NCBI RefSeq assembly: GCF_021568315.1
Contig: NZ_JAKGSI010000002.1
Span: forward strand, 248,001 to 312,000
Reading direction: 5' to 3'
From: Corynebacterium uropygiale
GTDB lineage: Bacteria > Actinomycetota > Actinomycetes > Mycobacteriales > Mycobacteriaceae
DNA: 64,000 bases
Made by a program: the position numbers and the translations under genes. Below are positions 61,673 through 64,000 of this stretch, piece after piece. The notes beneath the pieces were generated by a model. The model was not told where the DNA came from. It saw nothing but the letters and a program-made list of their open reading frames with translations, and did not search any database. Each line of letters begins with the position of its first letter. Positions within the stretch are counted from its first letter, which is position 1.

Positions 61673-62769
61673 TGAAGACCAGTCTCTACACCGGGACGGG
61701 CGGTGTTGACGTCGTCGGACGCCGCAAGCTGTGGTACGGCATCGCCATCGTCTGTATCCTCATCTCCTTCCTCGCGATGGCCTTCCGCGGCTTCGAGTGG
61801 AGCATCGACTTCGAAGGCGGCACCCGCATGTCGATGCCCGCCGGCGAGCTCCAGGTGGAGCAGGTGGAGGACACGTTTATCGACGCAACGGGCGTCACCC
61901 CGGAGCTCACGCAGATCGTGGGCGCAGGCGATTCCCGCACGCTCGAGATCAACTCCGAGCGCTTGAGCGACGATCAGATCTCCGCCGCCCGCGAGGCCAT
62001 TTTCGACGCCTACCAGCCGAAGGACGCCAGCGGCACGCCCACGCCGGATGCCATCGGTGACTCGACGGTCTCCGAGTCCTGGGGCTCCACGATCACCGAT
62101 CGCATGCTCCTCGCGGTGGGTGTGTTCCTCGTCCTCGTGTTCATCTACATCGCCCTGCGGCTGCAGCGGACGATGGCCATCGCCGGTATGCTCGCGCTGC
62201 TCGTCGACGCGATCGTCATCTCCGGCTTCTACGCGCTGTGCGGTTTTGAGGTCTCCCCGGCCACCGTCATCGGCCTTCTCACGGTTTTGTCCTTCTCGAT
62301 CTATGACACGGTCATCGTGTTCGACAAGGTCAATGAGAACACCGTGGGGCTCTTTGACTCGCATCGCCGGACCTTCGCCGAGCAGGCTAACCTGGCGGTG
62401 AACCAGACCCTCATGCGTTCGATTTCTACGTCGGTGATTTCGGCTCTGCCGATTCTGGCGCTCATGATTGTTGCTGTCTGGCTGCTGGGGGTGGGCACGC
62501 TGAAGGACCTCGCGCTCATTCAGCTCATCGGCGTCATCGAGGGCGTGTTCTCCTCGATCTTCCTCGCCACCCCGCTGCTCGTGGGGATGGAGGGACGCCG
62601 GAAGAAGATCCGCCAGCACACCGCGGCCGTCGAGCGCGTCCGCCAGGGGCTGAGCCCCGAGGAGGACGCGGAGGCGGAGGGGGACGAGGCATCGTCTCGC
62701 GGTAGCCGTCGTGTCGAGAGCCCGCAGAGGATCAACCCCGGCGCGAGCTGGCGACCCAACCGTTCATAG
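61672..62769 (+). CDS. secF: Protein translocase subunit SecF
   Basis: Partner of SecD, 365 residues with six helices. The FEGGTRM loop after helix 1 and the FSIYDTVIVFDKVNEN motif of helix 4 (with its proton-path Asp) are present. The C-terminal 60 residues are charged and Arg/Ser-rich, a cytoplasmic tail. It starts one base into the secD stop (TAATG). Confidence 0.96.
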   Translation: MKTSLYTGTGGVDVVGRRKLWYGIAIVCILISFLAMAFRGFEWSIDFEGGTRMSMPAGELQVEQVEDTFIDATGVTPELTQIVGAGDSRTLEINSERLSDDQISAAREAIFDAYQPKDASGTPTPDAIGDSTVSESWGSTITDRMLLAVGVFLVLVFIYIALRLQRTMAIAGMLALLVDAIVISGFYALCGFEVSPATVIGLLTVLSFSIYDTVIVFDKVNENTVGLFDSHRRTFAEQANLAVNQTLMRSISTSVISALPILALMIVAVWLLGVGTLKDLALIQLIGVIEGVFSSIFLATPLLVGMEGRRKKIRQHTAAVERVRQGLSPEEDAEAEGDEASSRGSRRVESPQRINPGASWRPNRS

Positions 62770-62779
62770 GAGCATCGTG

Positions 62780-64000
62780 ATGATGACTCTCCACCGCCGT
62801 GTTCGCCGTGCTGCGCTCGCGGCGGTTCTTGTCTGTGGAATGGGTGTTGCGGGCTGTCAGAGCGGACCGGGTCATACCGGGGCGGACTATGACGGCGCGC
62901 CTATTTACCTCACGCAGCGTCCGGCGCTCACCCTCAATGCGGCAAGCCTCGAGGGGGCCTCCTCGGATGCCGCGGTGCTGGCCGCGCGGATCTATCCCGG
63001 AGCCATGATCGCAGGCCCGGGTGGGCAGATGCTGCCCAATACGGATCTGGTCGGTGCCGAGCGCCTGCCTGGGGAGGACACCCGGATCCGCTACACCCTC
63101 AGCGAGGGGGCTACCTACTCCGATGGGCACCCCATGAGCTGTGATGATTATCTTCTCGCCGCGACGGCAGCCATGATGCCCGAGGCCTTCGGGTCGGTGG
63201 TCCCCGTGGCCTCCCACATCGCGGAGATACAGTGCGCGCCGGATGGCCGCACCACCGAGGTGAGCTTCGAGCCAAGTTATGGCCAGCGCTGGCAGCAGCT
63301 CTTCGGCCCCGGGACGGTGCTGCCCTTCCATACCATCGTCGCGCGGGCGGGGATGGACCCGGCGGAGGCGCGGGAGGCGCTCGTCGACGGGGACGCGGAG
63401 CGGCTCGCCCCGCTCATCGACGTCTGGCGCCACGGGTTTGACCCCACCCGTCCCGACCCGGAGCTCCAGGTGTCCAGCGGGCCCTATCGTCTCGCGGGGG
63501 TGAGCGCGCAGGGGGACCTGCACCTCGCGGTCAATGAGTACTATCCCGGGGACCGCCCCCACATCCCGGATGTTTATCTGCGTCCCGGCCGAGGGGATGT
63601 CGCGTCTCCGAATGAGGCGACGCCGGTGCTCGCCGACCTCGTCGATAAAGACCCGAGCGCCGTGTCCCGCGAGGATTCCGCGCCCCCGCTGCGAATCAAC
63701 CAGGAGGTGAGCGAGCGGACCGATTCCCTCGTCCTCGCCTCCGCGGGGGTGATGGAGGATCAGGAGGCGCGTCGGGCGCTTGCGAGCTGCGTCGATAGCG
63801 CTGCGGTGGCGAAAGCCTCCAGCGATGTCGCGGGCATGACCGTGCCGTGGGTAAGCACGAGGGTCACCGCCCCCTCCGATCCCACCTATGGCCGCGTGGG
63901 CGCTCAGGTGGATGCCGAGGCCCAGGGGCACCCGGAGGATACTGAGGCACTCCAGGGGCGGACCGTGCGCGTGGCGTACCTCGCCCCGCACACGCGTTAC
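62780..64000 (+). CDS. Family 5 peptide/solute-binding lipoprotein (partial, C-terminus outside window)
   Basis: 407 codons inside the window. A signal peptide with lipobox VAGC (Cys26) precedes a solute-binding family 5 (DppA/OppA-like) domain: YTLSEGATYSDGHPMSCDDYLLAA and SSGPYRLAGVSAQGDLHLAVNEYYPG are typical. No permease or ATPase gene is adjacent. Its position after secF matches M. tuberculosis Rv2585c, usually an orphan binding protein before apt and relA. AGGAG lies 7 nt before the ATG; a GTG at 62777 is an alternative. Confidence 0.88.
   Translation, partial: MMTLHRRVRRAALAAVLVCGMGVAGCQSGPGHTGADYDGAPIYLTQRPALTLNAASLEGASSDAAVLAARIYPGAMIAGPGGQMLPNTDLVGAERLPGEDTRIRYTLSEGATYSDGHPMSCDDYLLAATAAMMPEAFGSVVPVASHIAEIQCAPDGRTTEVSFEPSYGQRWQQLFGPGTVLPFHTIVARAGMDPAEAREALVDGDAERLAPLIDVWRHGFDPTRPDPELQVSSGPYRLAGVSAQGDLHLAVNEYYPGDRPHIPDVYLRPGRGDVASPNEATPVLADLVDKDPSAVSREDSAPPLRINQEVSERTDSLVLASAGVMEDQEARRALASCVDSAAVAKASSDVAGMTVPWVSTRVTAPSDPTYGRVGAQVDAEAQGHPEDTEALQGRTVRVAYLAPHTRY

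Overview
The window is chromosomal, high-GC DNA (clearly above 60% G+C by eye) from an actinobacterium of the order Mycobacteriales, almost certainly a Corynebacterium. The evidence is the gene order and protein signatures: a 226-residue DtxR with every metal ligand at the C. diphtheriae position, the sigB-dtxR-galE block, sugR-lexA-divS-nrdR, dxs-rnd-DUF3000-hemQ-msrB-aftC, thrS-HIT-pgsA-patA-pimA, pdxS-tesB-pdxT-yebC-ruvCAB-yajC-secDF, and arabinogalactan and PI-mannoside enzymes. The species cannot be fixed from the sequence alone. No integrase, transposase, CRISPR array or rRNA was seen.

Layout. 1-5 kb: fructose PTS genes (ptsF, fruK) facing away from general PTS enzyme I (ptsI), with the global sugar repressor sugR. 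Repeated GGGCAYAAMCAA elements abut the -10 boxes of fruK and sugR. 5-7 kb: SOS hub (lexA, divS-like gene, nrdR) with three imperfect SOS boxes. 7-13 kb: hrpA and the oxyR/ahpC-ahpD peroxide module. 13-19 kb: Ski2-like DUF3516 helicase, PAC2 protein, DUF4192 protein, galE. 19-30 kb: sigB-dtxR-galE, dtd and a methyltransferase, a DUF3039-helicase pair, membrane proteins, and the main sigma factor sigA with a long Lys/Ala-rich and acidic N-terminus. 30-42 kb: ppgK, suhB, dut, several conserved DUF genes, an RNA methyltransferase, dxs, rnd, hemQ, msrB, aftC and a RibD-like reductase.

42.5-47.4 kb is the accessory-looking part. It holds seven tRNA genes, six of them in one operon built around a 176-bp direct repeat. 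Next come two short acidic, amphipathic peptide genes resembling beta-class phenol-soluble modulins (PorA/PorH-type porins are the alternative), with strong terminators including an orphan one on the opposite strand. A copper/periplasm cluster follows (copC, PCuAC chaperone, Tat-exported DyP peroxidase) behind a long structured leader.

47.5-64 kb is core again: thrS, the PI/PIM lipid operon, pyridoxal phosphate synthase split by an acyl-CoA thioesterase, YebC, the Holliday-junction operon ruvCAB with an SOS box, SecDF-YajC, and the start of a peptide-binding lipoprotein that leaves the window. Starts were chosen by ribosome-binding sites, family length and neighbour overlaps. Gene names rest on recognised motifs and synteny; no database search was run.
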